Below are positions 35,221 through 44,433 of a stretch of DNA of 64,000 nt, in pieces. The stretch covers positions 98,692,001 through 98,756,000 of the forward strand of contig CM060881.1 in the NCBI GenBank assembly GCA_030762935.1, given 5' to 3'. The notes under the pieces are model-generated. The model ran no database searches. It was not told the DNA's origin and worked only from the letters and a program-made list of their open reading frames with translations. Source of the DNA: Hymenopus coronatus. Taxonomy: Eukaryota > Arthropoda > Insecta > Mantodea > Hymenopodidae. The first letter of the stretch is position 1; every line of letters begins with the position of its first letter. The position numbers were made by a program, and so were the translations under genes.

Positions 35221-36241
35221 ATGAACGAATACAGGAGAGAGTGTGCTGAAGATTCGCATCATTATACATACTTTCACAAAGAATCGTGCAATGGACGAAT
35301 GCATACGATTACATGCATATACCCTGCTTACCATAATCAGATACCTTCAAGGAATCCCTGTTCCGAAGACTGCTCTGTCTACAAGATAGATATATTGTAA
35401 GTACAATACATTCACGTCTTTCTACTATTATAAGTACTACAAATGTATTCGAGTAATGATGGCTAATTCCAATACATTTTTATATATCTAGGGGTCGGAA
35501 CACACAAGAGCTTCACGATTCAGATACCATAGATGCAACGGATATGTTTAGATCAGCACATGAGATTGAAGATCACTTAGAATTATGCAACGGTCGCACT
35601 CATGTGGTGATTTGTTCAAAACCCGCAGTGCATGATAGAATAACATCATACTTCATCTGCAACTTGACCTGTAGCGTGTATTGGTCAAGGCATATGAGAC
35701 AAAGGTAATTACAAACTAAAAATACGATGAGTGACCAGCACATCACACATTTATTTCTTGAAAAAGTTAATAACCCTCATTGTTCTTTCCAGAGTTCGAG
35801 AGTCAATCCCCATACCGCCAGAGCTCATAGACCCTGTTAGGACTGACGTTGACGAGGTGGATGTCTGCATTTCAAACCCATGGAACACCTGCCCTGTACA
35901 AGATTATGATGACATTCCGAATACGAGTACGTCGAATCAAGCATCAATGTGAGTATAATATATTGCTATTACATCAAGAAAGAAACTAACCTTATTTCCA
36001 TTGCAGTGATCGAGTCAAAGGAAAATTAATAACATTTACTAATTTTCAATAATTCTAATGTTCCAGATCCAAGGAGATACAAGAGGAGAAAGACCCTTTT
36101 GCTAGTCATCTCAGGAAGCTGAGATTGCTGGAAGACCGCATGCACAGCATTTGTAAACGAGAGGCAAGCATAGAGAAATATGAAACCCAGAGCAGACCAA
36201 CTGAACGTATCCATCCAATTCTACATATCCAAAACAAATAG
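35221..36241 (+). CDS. Gene A, left copy: novel Cys/His-repeat protein, four exons
   Basis: Exons 35221-35396, 35492-35704, 35793-35948 and 36067-36241 join through GT-AG introns of 95, 88 and 118 bp. Every intron splits a codon after its second base and the joined frame is open to TAG, giving about 239 residues. Residues 23-54 and 91-122 are two copies of one domain with identical spacing: CNGR-x-H, a Cys four residues on, then PA-x-H, I-x-S and C-x3-CSVY. Exon 3 adds two more Cys around WNTC, and exon 4 encodes a charged, probably helical tail (about residues 184-220). The four conserved Cys per domain suggest disulfides or metal binding. No signal peptide is seen from this start. The frame is open upstream to 35098 with further Cys, and a possible acceptor at 35099 would also give the same intron phase, so an extra 5' exon is possible. 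The family is not recognised. Confidence 0.7.
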
Positions 36242-36462
36242 TTCTAGTGTAGCGCTTTATTATGAACTACCAGTGCTTCTCAACACCAGTGATCCTAATG
36301 GCTTTGTATATCCATGACATATATAAAGCGCGCCTATGACTCCCTAAATTATGCATGTGCACAAAAGACAAAGTGCGCACATTGTGAATATATTGAGAAA
36401 TATAGTGCTATAATATATAATTGCATTCATGAAAAAAAAAAACGAAGCCGCTAGACCCTTTT

Positions 36463-36468
36463 AATAAA
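36463..36468 (+). terminator. Poly(A) signal candidate for gene A, left copy
   Basis: AATAAA about 220 bp after the stop codon, following a short A run. It lies before the convergent signal of gene B. Confidence 0.4.
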
Positions 36469-36657
36469 ATAAAACAAAGGATGAGTAGGATTTAAAAAGA
36501 AATGAAGATGTAAAGAAGCTGGCACATTTATAAGCAAACATTTATTTAATCTAACTAATGAAAATAAAACATTTTGAAGAGGCACGGACATGGAGAAGGA
36601 ATGTAATGAAAATACTTGTAAATAAAACTATTATGTACATATAATCCCACTAATGTT

Positions 36658-36663
36658 TTTATT
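36658..36663 (-). terminator. Poly(A) signal candidate for gene B, left copy
   Basis: AATAAA on the minus strand about 170 bp after the gene B stop. It faces the gene A signal, as expected for convergent genes. Confidence 0.4.
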
Positions 36664-36833
36664 CCACAAAAACAAAAACAAATACAAATGTTCAACATCC
36701 TATTCCTTTGCATAATTAGGCATTTAAATTATCGATTACATGACAGGTGATAAGGGCTTGTAGGTAAATACCTCATTGTGTATAATCAGACAATTTAATA
36801 TTGTAATTTCTGGTGATAGACGTCCTGCATGCT

Positions 36834-37067
36834 TTAAGGTTGAGAGCGAAAATACCCCTTTACACCAGCAAAACAGGAACACCAGGCTGAGTCGCAAATA
36901 TCTAGAGGGCACTTCTGTTTACTAGCATTCGTACAGGAAATAATCTGTTTCTTCAGCTTTACTTTTATCACACACTTCTCTAACAAGAGTGTAAGTAATA
37001 CATAGCTCGACCAATGAAAAACAGTTTCAATGCTAAAAACCCAATCAAGTTTACGGTAGAAGCCCAT
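36834..37067 (-). CDS. Gene B, left copy: small Cys-rich protein candidate (77 codons)
   Basis: A complete ATG-to-TAA frame convergent with gene A. Residues 16-29 form a hydrophobic stretch (VFHWSSYVLLTLLL) that could be a signal anchor or weak signal peptide. The C-terminal half has Cys at 32, 45, 53, 58, 63 and 65 in a basic background and ends GYFRSQP. The predicted protein is identical in both arms. A pyrimidine-rich TTCCACTTTTATAG directly before the ATG could be a splice acceptor, so an upstream exon is possible. A poly(A) signal follows at a normal distance. Small Cys-rich secreted peptides are common in arthropods, but the spacing matches nothing I can name. The frame is short enough that chance is not excluded. 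Confidence 0.4.
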   Translation of the reverse strand: MGFYRKLDWVFSIETVFHWSSYVLLTLLLEKCVIKVKLKKQIISCTNASKQKCPLDICDSAWCSCFAGVKGYFRSQP

Positions 37068-37341
37068 CTATAAAAGTGGAACAGGCAGATATCAGAGATA
37101 AATCAATTTAGAGAAAAGGTCTCAGCGCAGTGATTGGTAGGAATCATCTGAAAAACTACGAGCTAATTCGCAAAAAAGAAGATACCTAATCAATCAAGAA
37201 CCTTGAAACGGCTGGTAGGATTTTTAAAAAATTCGCTCTCCTTGTTCTTAAATGTATAATATACAGCGACAGCTTAATTTACTTATAATGCTTTTTCAGA
37301 AACTTTACAGGTGATTGGCTAGCTTCATGAGAAAAATTGCA

Positions 37342-37590
37342 TTACATAAGAACTTCATATATTTCTACAAAAGAGAATTTGTACAAGTAAGTTCGATACA
37401 AAAGGTTTTTCACACTGAATACACGATTTGAGGGCAACCGAACACTTAAAAAGCAAGTTTTAGACAAAGTATAGTGTGCGAGTGAGTGCATGTGAAGCAG
37501 CGTACCTCTAAAAATACACAAATTCGAAGTGACAATTGAAGTGCTTTGGCACATTAAATTTCTTATTTCTAATGTACAACGGAGTAACAT
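37342..37590 (-). CDS. Weak 82-codon frame between genes B and C, left copy
   Basis: Complete frame with a TATATATAA motif about 50 bp upstream on the same strand and identical translation in both arms. It has five scattered Cys and no domain. An alternative ATG just upstream opens a different 31-codon frame, so the coding potential is uncertain. It may be a leader exon of gene B or noncoding. Confidence 0.2.
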   Translation of the reverse strand: MLLRCTLEIRNLMCQSTSIVTSNLCIFRGTLLHMHSLAHYTLSKTCFLSVRLPSNRVFSVKNLLYRTYLYKFSFVEIYEVLM

Positions 37591-37769
37591 GTAATGAAAA
37601 CATTCTGCTATTATTTAGAATTATAAGCGTGAATTATATATAAAAGAAAATCTCATCTTAATGATGGGCGATTCGTTCAAGTCATGGGTGCAGGAGCACA
37701 AGGACACTAATCGGTTGAAAATACCAATTGAGCATTTTCAGAAAAATATTAGTGTCGTATGTACAGTAT

Positions 37770-38285
37770 AACTTAAACACTCAATTTTTATTGACTTCAG
37801 ATTTATACTACTTCAACTCTCTTAAACAGGAAGTGATGTTTCGTTTCATCTTTATTGGTTTACTCATGTCAATGCAAATCGTGAGGCCGCGCCATGGTCG
37901 AGTGGTTAGACTACTCTCCTCTCACCAAGGAGGTCCGGAGTCGACCCCAGGCAACAGCATGGGGGATTTGTTATGGACAAAGCGGCGCAGGGGGCGGGTT
38001 TTCTGAGGATTCCCCCTGCCATCACATTCCACCGGTGCTCCACGTTCATTCCATATATCAGTAGTGTCATCGCCTGCGATGCCACAAGTAGTAAAAGCAG
38101 GCGTTAAACACATAAAAAAAGTGAACGAATTTCAATGAGAATCGCAGGGCTAAACATTATAAAAGATCCGACTAACCTAGTAATTTCCGCTAATGTCCCT
38201 AATTATAAGGGGAACAATTGAATAAGAACATTTTTTTCTGGAAAATGTTTATCTTGAATAGCATGAAGTAACAGAAGAATATAAT
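37770..38285 (+). repeat. R element distal half in the left arm, split by SINE-A
   Basis: AACTCTCTTAAACAGGAAGTG before the SINE and GAATTTCAATGAGAATCGCA plus GCATGAAGTAACAGAAGAAT after it belong to one R element. Confidence 0.7.
37883..38120 (+). mobile_element. SINE-A copy in the left arm
   Basis: GGCCGCGCCATGGTCGAGTG, box B GGAGTCGACCCC (decayed), body GACAAAGCGGCGCAGGGGGC, end GCAGGCGTTAAACAC. Inserted in an R element; mirrored in the right arm. Confidence 0.85.
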
Positions 38286-38610
38286 TATTTTAATATTGTC
38301 TATCATGAAATCTCAACCCTTGTGCACGCTTCTGCTAAAGAATGTTTCCTTACACCTACATCACGCCGAAAAGAATACTACAGGTGAACTCATGGTTTCA
38401 CTACAGAATTTCATGTCTAGTTCTTTATTACATTAAAACTCTTATAAAGTGAAGGAAATGAAAATCCATTTATGTTGATAGAACTAAACCGAACACGCAG
38501 TTTTAAATGGTCACTCCTACAATCACTGCTTCTAATCAGATCTGCAATCAATACAAAAACAAGGTTAAACATTCAATGCACTTAGTTATAATATCAGAAA
38601 ATAAGACTGT

Positions 38611-38690
38611 CTCCGTGGTCATACGGGTAAGTGAGCTGACTTCTCACCTGCAGATACCGGGTTCGATCCACGGCTAGAACGGAGAATTTT
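38611..38690 (+). repeat. tRNA-derived sequence, left arm
   Basis: TCTCCGTGGTCATACGGG (box A-like) and CCGGGTTCGATCCACG (box B), with a CGGAGA 3' side that can pair with the start. The T stem is mismatched and extra bases separate it from the acceptor stem, so it is a SINE head or tRNA pseudogene rather than a working tRNA. Confidence 0.55.
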
Positions 38691-38994
38691 TCTTTAACCG
38701 CAATTACTCCCTATCCCCACAGAGTCTGGAAGGTATAAATGGGCATGTGTTTAGTAATATAAAAAATTAATTACCATAAAGTTCTAAACCTACACTAATA
38801 CGAGTTGCTTCATAAGTCAAAGCCCCTATGTGACCATTGTATTGCAACAGGTCCCTAAAGAGATATAATTACACATTCATATATCTCAAGGTTTTTCTCA
38901 AGCTCACTCAACATCCAGGATTCACAAATATTAGTTTCTTATATGCTCTCTTTATAACATGGAAAATATTTTAGCATCTTCAATTTCTTCTTCT

Positions 38995-39020
38995 TTTATT
39001 ATTATTATTATTATTAATAT
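38995..39020. repeat. (ATT)n microsatellite, left arm
   Basis: Short ATT run with one interruption, mirrored in the right arm. Confidence 0.8.
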
Positions 39021-39174
39021 TATTAGTTTGTCACCTTTCTGGGAAAAAACACGACTGTAACTCAAGTACAAAATTAAAAATCGGATGCTAGCAGTTTTGG
39101 TTTGTATGAGAACTGGTAAAATAACTTAAGGATAAACCCATGCGGATTTTATTATATAACGTTACAAACTTATT

Positions 39175-39490
39175 TGTTGCTTGCCAAGCGGTAGATCTGC
39201 GATCGATTCATAGTACAGGCATAGGAATTTTTTCCCCAGCTAGGATACATGGACCGGGGTGCACTCAGCCTCGCGAGGTCCCTGGAGGGGGCCAATTGAG
39301 GAGCTACTTGATGGAGAAGTAGCGGCTCCAGGTCATGAGGACAGCATTAACTGGTCAGGGGGGGGAGGGAGATCGAAGCGCAGTCCACGTCTCACCTCCT
39401 CAATAGTGCACCCCATCCATGACGTCTGTAACGGAGCGAGATGGGGGACACAGCAGCAGTCCAAGGCTCTTAGCTGTGCAAGGGAGTCAC
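39175..39490 (+). mobile_element. SINE-B copy in the left arm
   Basis: GCACTCAGCC, GAGGAGCTACTTGATGGAGA, AGTAGCGGCTCCAGGTCATG and CCATGACGTC match the copy at 18545. The head is degraded. The mirrored copy lies at about 41195-41510. Confidence 0.8.
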
Positions 39491-39570
39491 AAGCTTATAC
39501 TAAAAAGCCTGCGATTTTCACAATGCACACAATACTTTTCTTAATAAGTAACATTTAATTAGTTGACCCA

Positions 39571-39607
39571 TCCTAACCTAAATAACCTAAATTAACCTAA
39601 CCTTCCT
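39571..39607. repeat. Degenerate TTAGG/CCTAA tract, left arm
   Basis: Six spaced CCTAA units (CCTAACCTAAATAACCTAAA then TTAACCTAACC). TTAGG is the usual insect telomere unit, but the degeneracy and internal position argue for an interstitial relic. Mirrored at about 41079-41115. Confidence 0.5.
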
Positions 39608-39689
39608 AAACTAATCTAACATCATAGCCAATAATAAACATCAGACACACCACATTCATTATAGAAATACATTACAACATCATATGACC

Positions 39690-40064
39690 TCATTTGTCAA
39701 TTTTTCGCTCTATTACAGCAGAATCATTCATCTCACGCATATTCAAGAAGATTTCTTTTGACTGCTTCCCTTTGTAAGCTGCTTGCGAGTACATTAGCAA
39801 TCGTAGCCGATCTACCAGAGAATTTACATCATCATAAGAAGATGTTTTATCTACACCGCTGACTTGGTCCAACCACTTCATTGCTGAGACATGTAGCTTC
39901 TCTTTAATCTTGAATAGTAATAATCATGGCTAACACAAGACTCGTGACTTTGAATTATATACATCATTAAATGATGTTGCCATGCATGTTGCATCAGGAA
40001 GGCAAATCACAGCACAGGCAAACACAATTGCAATGCGATACTTGCACAGCATTGTGCAAAACAT
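39690..40064 (-). CDS. Gene C, left copy: small secreted protein candidate, two exons
   Basis: Minus-strand exons 40064-39963 and 39908-39690 with a 54-nt GT-AG intron between codons. Exon 1 encodes a Met, Lys at residue 8 and a hydrophobic core ending in small residues near Cys21-Cys27, a typical secretory signal. Exon 2 encodes a Cys-free, charged, probably helical chain (WLDQVSG..., SLVDRLRLLMYS...) of 72 residues ending ERKIDK. Compared with the right copy, residue 10 is Arg instead of Leu, inside the hydrophobic core, which could weaken secretion. Only about 310 bp lie between the start and the palindrome centre, and nothing upstream resembles a further exon. If the intron is not real, the pieces are a 44-codon and a 63-codon frame. 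Confidence 0.4.
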
Positions 40065-40310
40065 AACATAGAATTCTATCAGAAAATTACAAAAATAGTT
40101 GCACAATGCTAATTTAACAAATGAATGTATGATATCCTAAGGACAACCTAACCTCAGTCATCATATTCAACATAACGCAAGCAATAACATTATACGTTAA
40201 ATGAAGAAAATCCATTCTGTATATATTAATTATGACAGACAATAGACACATCTTTATCTACCAATACGTTTAATTCTTGGAGAACTTTTGAAATGGGGTA
40301 TACACTTTCC

Positions 40311-40375
40311 TAAAGGAACCGAAGTACATACCACTATCTGACCATTTCTTTCTCGAAGAGAGTATCGTGTTTCTT
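40311..40375. other. Unpaired central spacer (65 bp)
   Basis: Unique sequence between arm ends CTTTCC and GGAAAG. It includes a small imperfect hairpin (TTTCTCGAAGAGAG). It does not resemble the SMRTbell adapter. It lies in the shared upstream region of the two gene C copies. Confidence 0.9.
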
Positions 40376-40621
40376 GGAAAGCGTATACCCCATTTGAAGA
40401 GTTCTCCAAGAATTAAACGTATTGGTAGATAAAGATGTGTCTATTGTCTGTCATAATTAATATATACAGAATGGATTTTCTTCATTTAACGTATAATGTT
40501 ATTGCTTGCGTTATGTTGAATATGATGACTGAGGTTAGGTTGTCCTTAGGATATCATACATTCATTTGTTAAATTAGCATTGTGCAACTATTTTTGTAAT
40601 TTTCTGATAGAATTCTATGTT

Positions 40622-40996
40622 ATGTTTTGCACAATGCTGTGCAAGTATCTCATTGCAATTGTGTTTGCCTGTGCTGTGATTTGCCTTCCTGATGCAACAT
40701 GCATGGCAACATCATTTAATGATGTATATAATTCAAAGTCACGAGTCTTGTGTTAGCCATGATTATTACTATTCAAGATTAAAGAGAAGCTACATGTCTC
40801 AGCAATGAAGTGGTTGGACCAAGTCAGCGGTGTAGATAAAACATCTTCTTATGATGATGTAAATTCTCTGGTAGATCGGCTACGATTGCTAATGTACTCG
40901 CAAGCAGCTTACAAAGGGAAGCAGTCAAAAGAAATCTTCTTGAATATGCGTGAGATGAATGATTCTGCTGTAATAGAGCGAAAAATTGACAAATGA
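40622..40996 (+). CDS. Gene C, right copy: small secreted protein candidate, two exons
   Basis: Exons 40622-40723 and 40778-40996 join in frame (donor GTATAT after GAT, acceptor TTACTATTCAAG) to give about 106 residues. Residues 5-22 (MLCKYLIAIVFACAVICL) look like a signal peptide with Leu at position 10; cleavage near Ala25-Cys27 is plausible. The mature part is rich in Lys, Asp and Ser with amphipathic stretches and no Cys. It is transcribed away from the palindrome centre, divergent from its twin, sharing a region of about 560 bp between the two ATGs that must hold both promoters. A possible poly(A) signal lies near 41527. The family is not recognised; the splice model rests on the signal-peptide frame and intron borders alone. 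Confidence 0.45.
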
Positions 40997-41078
40997 GGTC
41001 ATATGATGTTGTAATGTATTTCTATAATGAATGTGGTGTGTCTGATGTTTATTATTGGCTATGATGTTAGATTAGTTT

Positions 41079-41115
41079 AGGAAGGTTAGGTTAATTTAGG
41101 TTATTTAGGTTAGGA
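41079..41115. repeat. Degenerate TTAGG tract, right arm
   Basis: Mirror of the left-arm tract; units read GGTTAGGTTAATTTAGGTTA then TTTAGGTTAGG. Confidence 0.5.
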
Positions 41116-41194
41116 TGGGTCAACTAATTAAATGTTACTTATTAAGAAAATTATTGTGTGCATTGTGAAAATCGCAGGCTTTTTAGTATAAGCT

Positions 41195-41510
41195 TGTGAC
41201 TCCCTTGCACAGCTAAGAGCCTTGGACTGCTGCTGTGTCCCCCATCTCGCTCCGTTACAGACGTCATGGATGGGGTGCACTATTGAGGAGGTGAGACGTG
41301 GACTGCGCTTCGATCTCCCTCCCCCCCTGACCAGTTAATGCTGTCCTCATGACCTGGAGCCGCTACTTCTCCATCAAGTAGCTCCTCAATTGGCCCCCTC
41401 CAGGGACCTCGCGAGGCTGAGTGCACCCCGGTCCATGTATCCTAGCTGGGGAAAAAATTCCTATGCCTGTACTATGAATCGATCGCAGATCTACCGCTTG
41501 GCAAGCAACA
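41195..41510 (-). mobile_element. SINE-B copy in the right arm
   Basis: Mirror of the left-arm copy, essentially identical. Confidence 0.8.
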
Positions 41511-41999
41511 AATAAGTTTGTAACGTTATATAATAAAATCCGCATGGGTTTATCCTTAAGTTATTTTACCAGTTCTCATACAAACCAAAACTGCTAGCAT
41601 CCGATTTTTAATTTTGTACTTGAGTTACAGTCGTGTTTTTTCCCAGAAAGGTGACAAACTAATAATATTAATAATAATAATAATAAAAGAAGAAGAAATT
41701 GAAGATGCTAAAATATTTTCCATGTTATAAAGAGAGCATATAAGAAACTAATATTTGTGAATCCTGGATGTTGAGTGAGCTTGAGAAAAACCTTGAGATA
41801 TATGAATGTGTAATTATATCTCTTTAGGGACCTGTTGCAATACAATGGTCACATAGGGGCTTTGACTTATGAAGCAACTCGTATTAGTGTAGGTTTAGAA
41901 CTTTATGGTAATTAATTTTTTATATTACTAAACACATGCCCATTTATACCTTCCAGACTCTGTGGGGATAGGGAGTAATTGCGGTTAAAGAAAAATTCT

Positions 42000-42075
42000 C
42001 CGTTCTAGACGTGGATCGAACCCGGTATCTGCAGGTGAGAAGTCAGCTCACTTACCCGTATGACCACGGAGACAG
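42000..42075 (-). repeat. tRNA-derived sequence, right arm
   Basis: Mirror of the left-arm copy with a substitution after box B (CACGTC here, CACGGC on the left). Confidence 0.55.
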
Positions 42076-42396
42076 TCTTATTTTCTGATATTATAACTAA
42101 GTGCATTGAATGTTTAACCTTGTTTTTGTATTGATTGCAGATCTGATTAGAAGCAGTGATTGTAGGAGTGACCATTTAAAACTGCGTGTTCGGTTTAGTT
42201 CTATCAACATAAATGGATTTTCATTTCCTTCACTTTATAAGAGTTTTAATGTAATAAAGAACTAGACATGAAATTCTGTAGTGAAACCATGAGTTCACCT
42301 GTAGTATTCTTTTCGGCGTGATGTAGGTGTAAGGAAACATTCTTTAGCAGAAGCGTGCACAAGGGTTGAGATTTCATGATAGACAATATTAAAATA

Positions 42397-42912
42397 ATTA
42401 TATTCTTCTGTTACTTCATGCTATTCAAGATAAACATTTTCCAGAAAAAAAATGTTCTTATTCAATTGTTCCCCTTATAATTAGGGACATTAGCGGAAAT
42501 TACTAGGTTAGTCGGATCTTTTATAATGTTTAGCCCTGCGATTCTCATTGAAATTCGTTCACTTTTTTATGTGTTTAACGCCTGCTTTTACTACTTGTGG
42601 CATCGCAGGCGATGACACTACTGATATATGGAATGAACGTGGAGCACCGGTGGAGTGTGATGGCAGGGGGAATCCTCAGAAAACCCGCCCCCTGCGCCGC
42701 TTTGTCCATAACAAATCCCCCATGCTGTTGCCTGGGGTCGACTCCGGACCTCCTTGGTGAGAGGAGAGTAGTCTAACCACTCGACCATGGCGCGGCCTCA
42801 CGATTTGCATTGACATGAGTAAACCAATAAAGATGAAACGAAACATCACTTCCTGTTTAAGAGAGTTGAAGTAGTATAAATCTGAAGTCAATAAAAATTG
42901 AGTGTTTAAGTT
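42397..42912 (-). repeat. R element distal half in the right arm
   Basis: Mirror of the left-arm copy, split by the same SINE-A insertion. Confidence 0.7.
42562..42799 (-). mobile_element. SINE-A copy in the right arm
   Basis: Mirror of the left-arm copy at the same site, so the insertion preceded the inverted duplication. Confidence 0.85.
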
Positions 42913-43091
42913 ATACTGTACATACGACACTAATATTTTTCTGAAAATGCTCAATTGGTATTTTCAACCGATTAGTGTCCTTGTGCTCCTGCACCCATGA
43001 CTTGAACGAATCGCCCATCATTAAGATGAGATTTTCTTTTATATATAATTCACGCTTATAATTCTAAATAATAGCAGAATGTTTTCATTAC

Positions 43092-43340
43092 ATGTTACTC
43101 CGTTGTACATTAGAAATAAGAAATTTAATGTGCCAAAGCACTTCAATTGTCACTTCGAATTTGTGTATTTTTAGAGGTACGCTGCTTCACATGCACTCAC
43201 TCGCACACTATACTTTGTCTAAAACTTGCTTTTTAAGTGTTCGGTTGCCCTCAAATCGTGTATTCAGTGTGAAAAACCTTTTGTATCGAACTTACTTGTA
43301 CAAATTCTCTTTTGTAGAAATATATGAAGTTCTTATGTAA
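43092..43340 (+). CDS. Weak 82-codon frame, right copy
   Basis: Mirror of the left-arm frame, with the same translation and the same upstream TATA-like motif near 43038. Coding status uncertain. Confidence 0.2.
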   Translation: MLLRCTLEIRNLMCQSTSIVTSNLCIFRGTLLHMHSLAHYTLSKTCFLSVRLPSNRVFSVKNLLYRTYLYKFSFVEIYEVLM

Positions 43341-43614
43341 TGCAATTTTTCTCATGAAGCTAGCCAATCACCTGTAAAGTTTCTGAAAAAGCATTATAAG
43401 TAAATTAAGCTGTCGCTGTATATTATACATTTAAGAACAAGGAGAGTGAATTTTTTAAAAATCCTACCAGCCGTTTCAAGGTTCTTGATTGATTAGGTAT
43501 CTTCTTTTTTGCGAATTAGCTCGTAGTTTTTCAGATGATTCCTACCAATCACTGCGCTGAGACCTTTTCTCTAAATTGATTTATCTCTGATATCTGGCTG
43601 TTCCACTTTTATAG

Positions 43615-43848
43615 ATGGGCTTCTACCGTAAACTTGATTGGGTTTTTAGCATTGAAACTGTTTTTCATTGGTCGAGCTATGTATTACTTACACTCTTGTT
43701 AGAGAAGTGTGTGATAAAAGTAAAGCTGAAGAAACAGATTATTTCCTGTACGAATGCTAGTAAACAGAAGTGCCCTCTAGATATTTGCGACTCAGCCTGG
43801 TGTTCCTGTTTTGCTGGTGTAAAGGGGTATTTTCGCTCTCAACCTTAA
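43615..43848 (+). CDS. Gene B, right copy: small Cys-rich protein candidate (77 codons)
   Basis: Mirror of the left copy with an identical predicted protein, although nearby noncoding positions differ between arms (for example the GGCTG/GGCAG difference just upstream). It has a hydrophobic stretch at residues 16-29, six Cys in the second half, and a poly(A) signal about 170 bp downstream near 44015. It converges on the right copy of gene A. Identical protein amid diverging flanks is only weak support for constraint, because so few differences exist. Confidence 0.4.
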   Translation: MGFYRKLDWVFSIETVFHWSSYVLLTLLLEKCVIKVKLKKQIISCTNASKQKCPLDICDSAWCSCFAGVKGYFRSQP

Positions 43849-44207
43849 AGCATGCAGGACGTCTATCACCAGAAATTACAATATTAAATTGTCTGATTAT
43901 ACACAATGAGGTATTTACCTACAAGCCCTTATCACCTGTCATGTAATCGATAATTTAAATGCCTAATTATGCAAAGGAATAGGATGTTGAACATTTGTAT
44001 TTGTTTTTGTGGAATAAAAACATTAGTGGGATTATATGTACATAATAGTTTTATTTACAAGTATTTTCATTACATTCCTTCTCCATGTCCGTGCCTCTTC
44101 AAAATGTTTTATTTTCATTAGTTAGATTAAATAAATGTTTGCTTATAAATGTGCCAGCTTCTTTACATCTTCATTTCTTTTTAAATCCTACTCATCCTTT
44201 GTTTTAT

Positions 44208-44213
44208 TTTATT
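44208..44213 (-). terminator. Poly(A) signal candidate for gene A, right copy
   Basis: AATAAA on the minus strand, mirror of the left signal. Confidence 0.4.
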
Positions 44214-44433
44214 AAAAGGGTCTAGCGGCTTCGTTTTTTTTTTCATGAATGCAATTATATATTATAGCACTATATTTCTCAATATATTCACAATGTGCGC
44301 ACTTTGTCTTTTGTGCACATGCATAATTTAGGGAGTCATAGGCGCGCTTTATATATGTCATGGATATACAAAGCCATTAGGATCACTGGTGTTGAGAAGC
44401 ACTGGTAGTTCATAATAAAGCGCTACACTAGAA

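Larger units (their letters stand above)
32337..40310 (+). repeat. Palindrome left arm (7,974 bp)
   Basis: Pairs with the right arm. Coordinate sums of matched positions are 80686 at the centre, 80682 through gene B, 80675-80676 through gene A and its outer flank, and about 81615 at the outer edge, which locates the indels between arms. Confidence 0.95.

Noticed and set aside
35221..36241. Gene A as an aphid bicycle-type effector because of uniform intron phase
   Set aside because: The paired Cys-Tyr-Cys motifs and numerous microexons of that family are not seen.
37086..37090. Arm differences as pure sequencing noise
   Set aside because: Substitutions are spaced out and include clean transitions and transversions away from homopolymers, plus one 0.94-kb indel; noise alone is less likely, though raw reads must decide.
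43615..43848. Gene B as a known arthropod toxin or defensin
   Set aside because: The Cys spacing does not match a family I can name, and there is no clear cleavable signal peptide.
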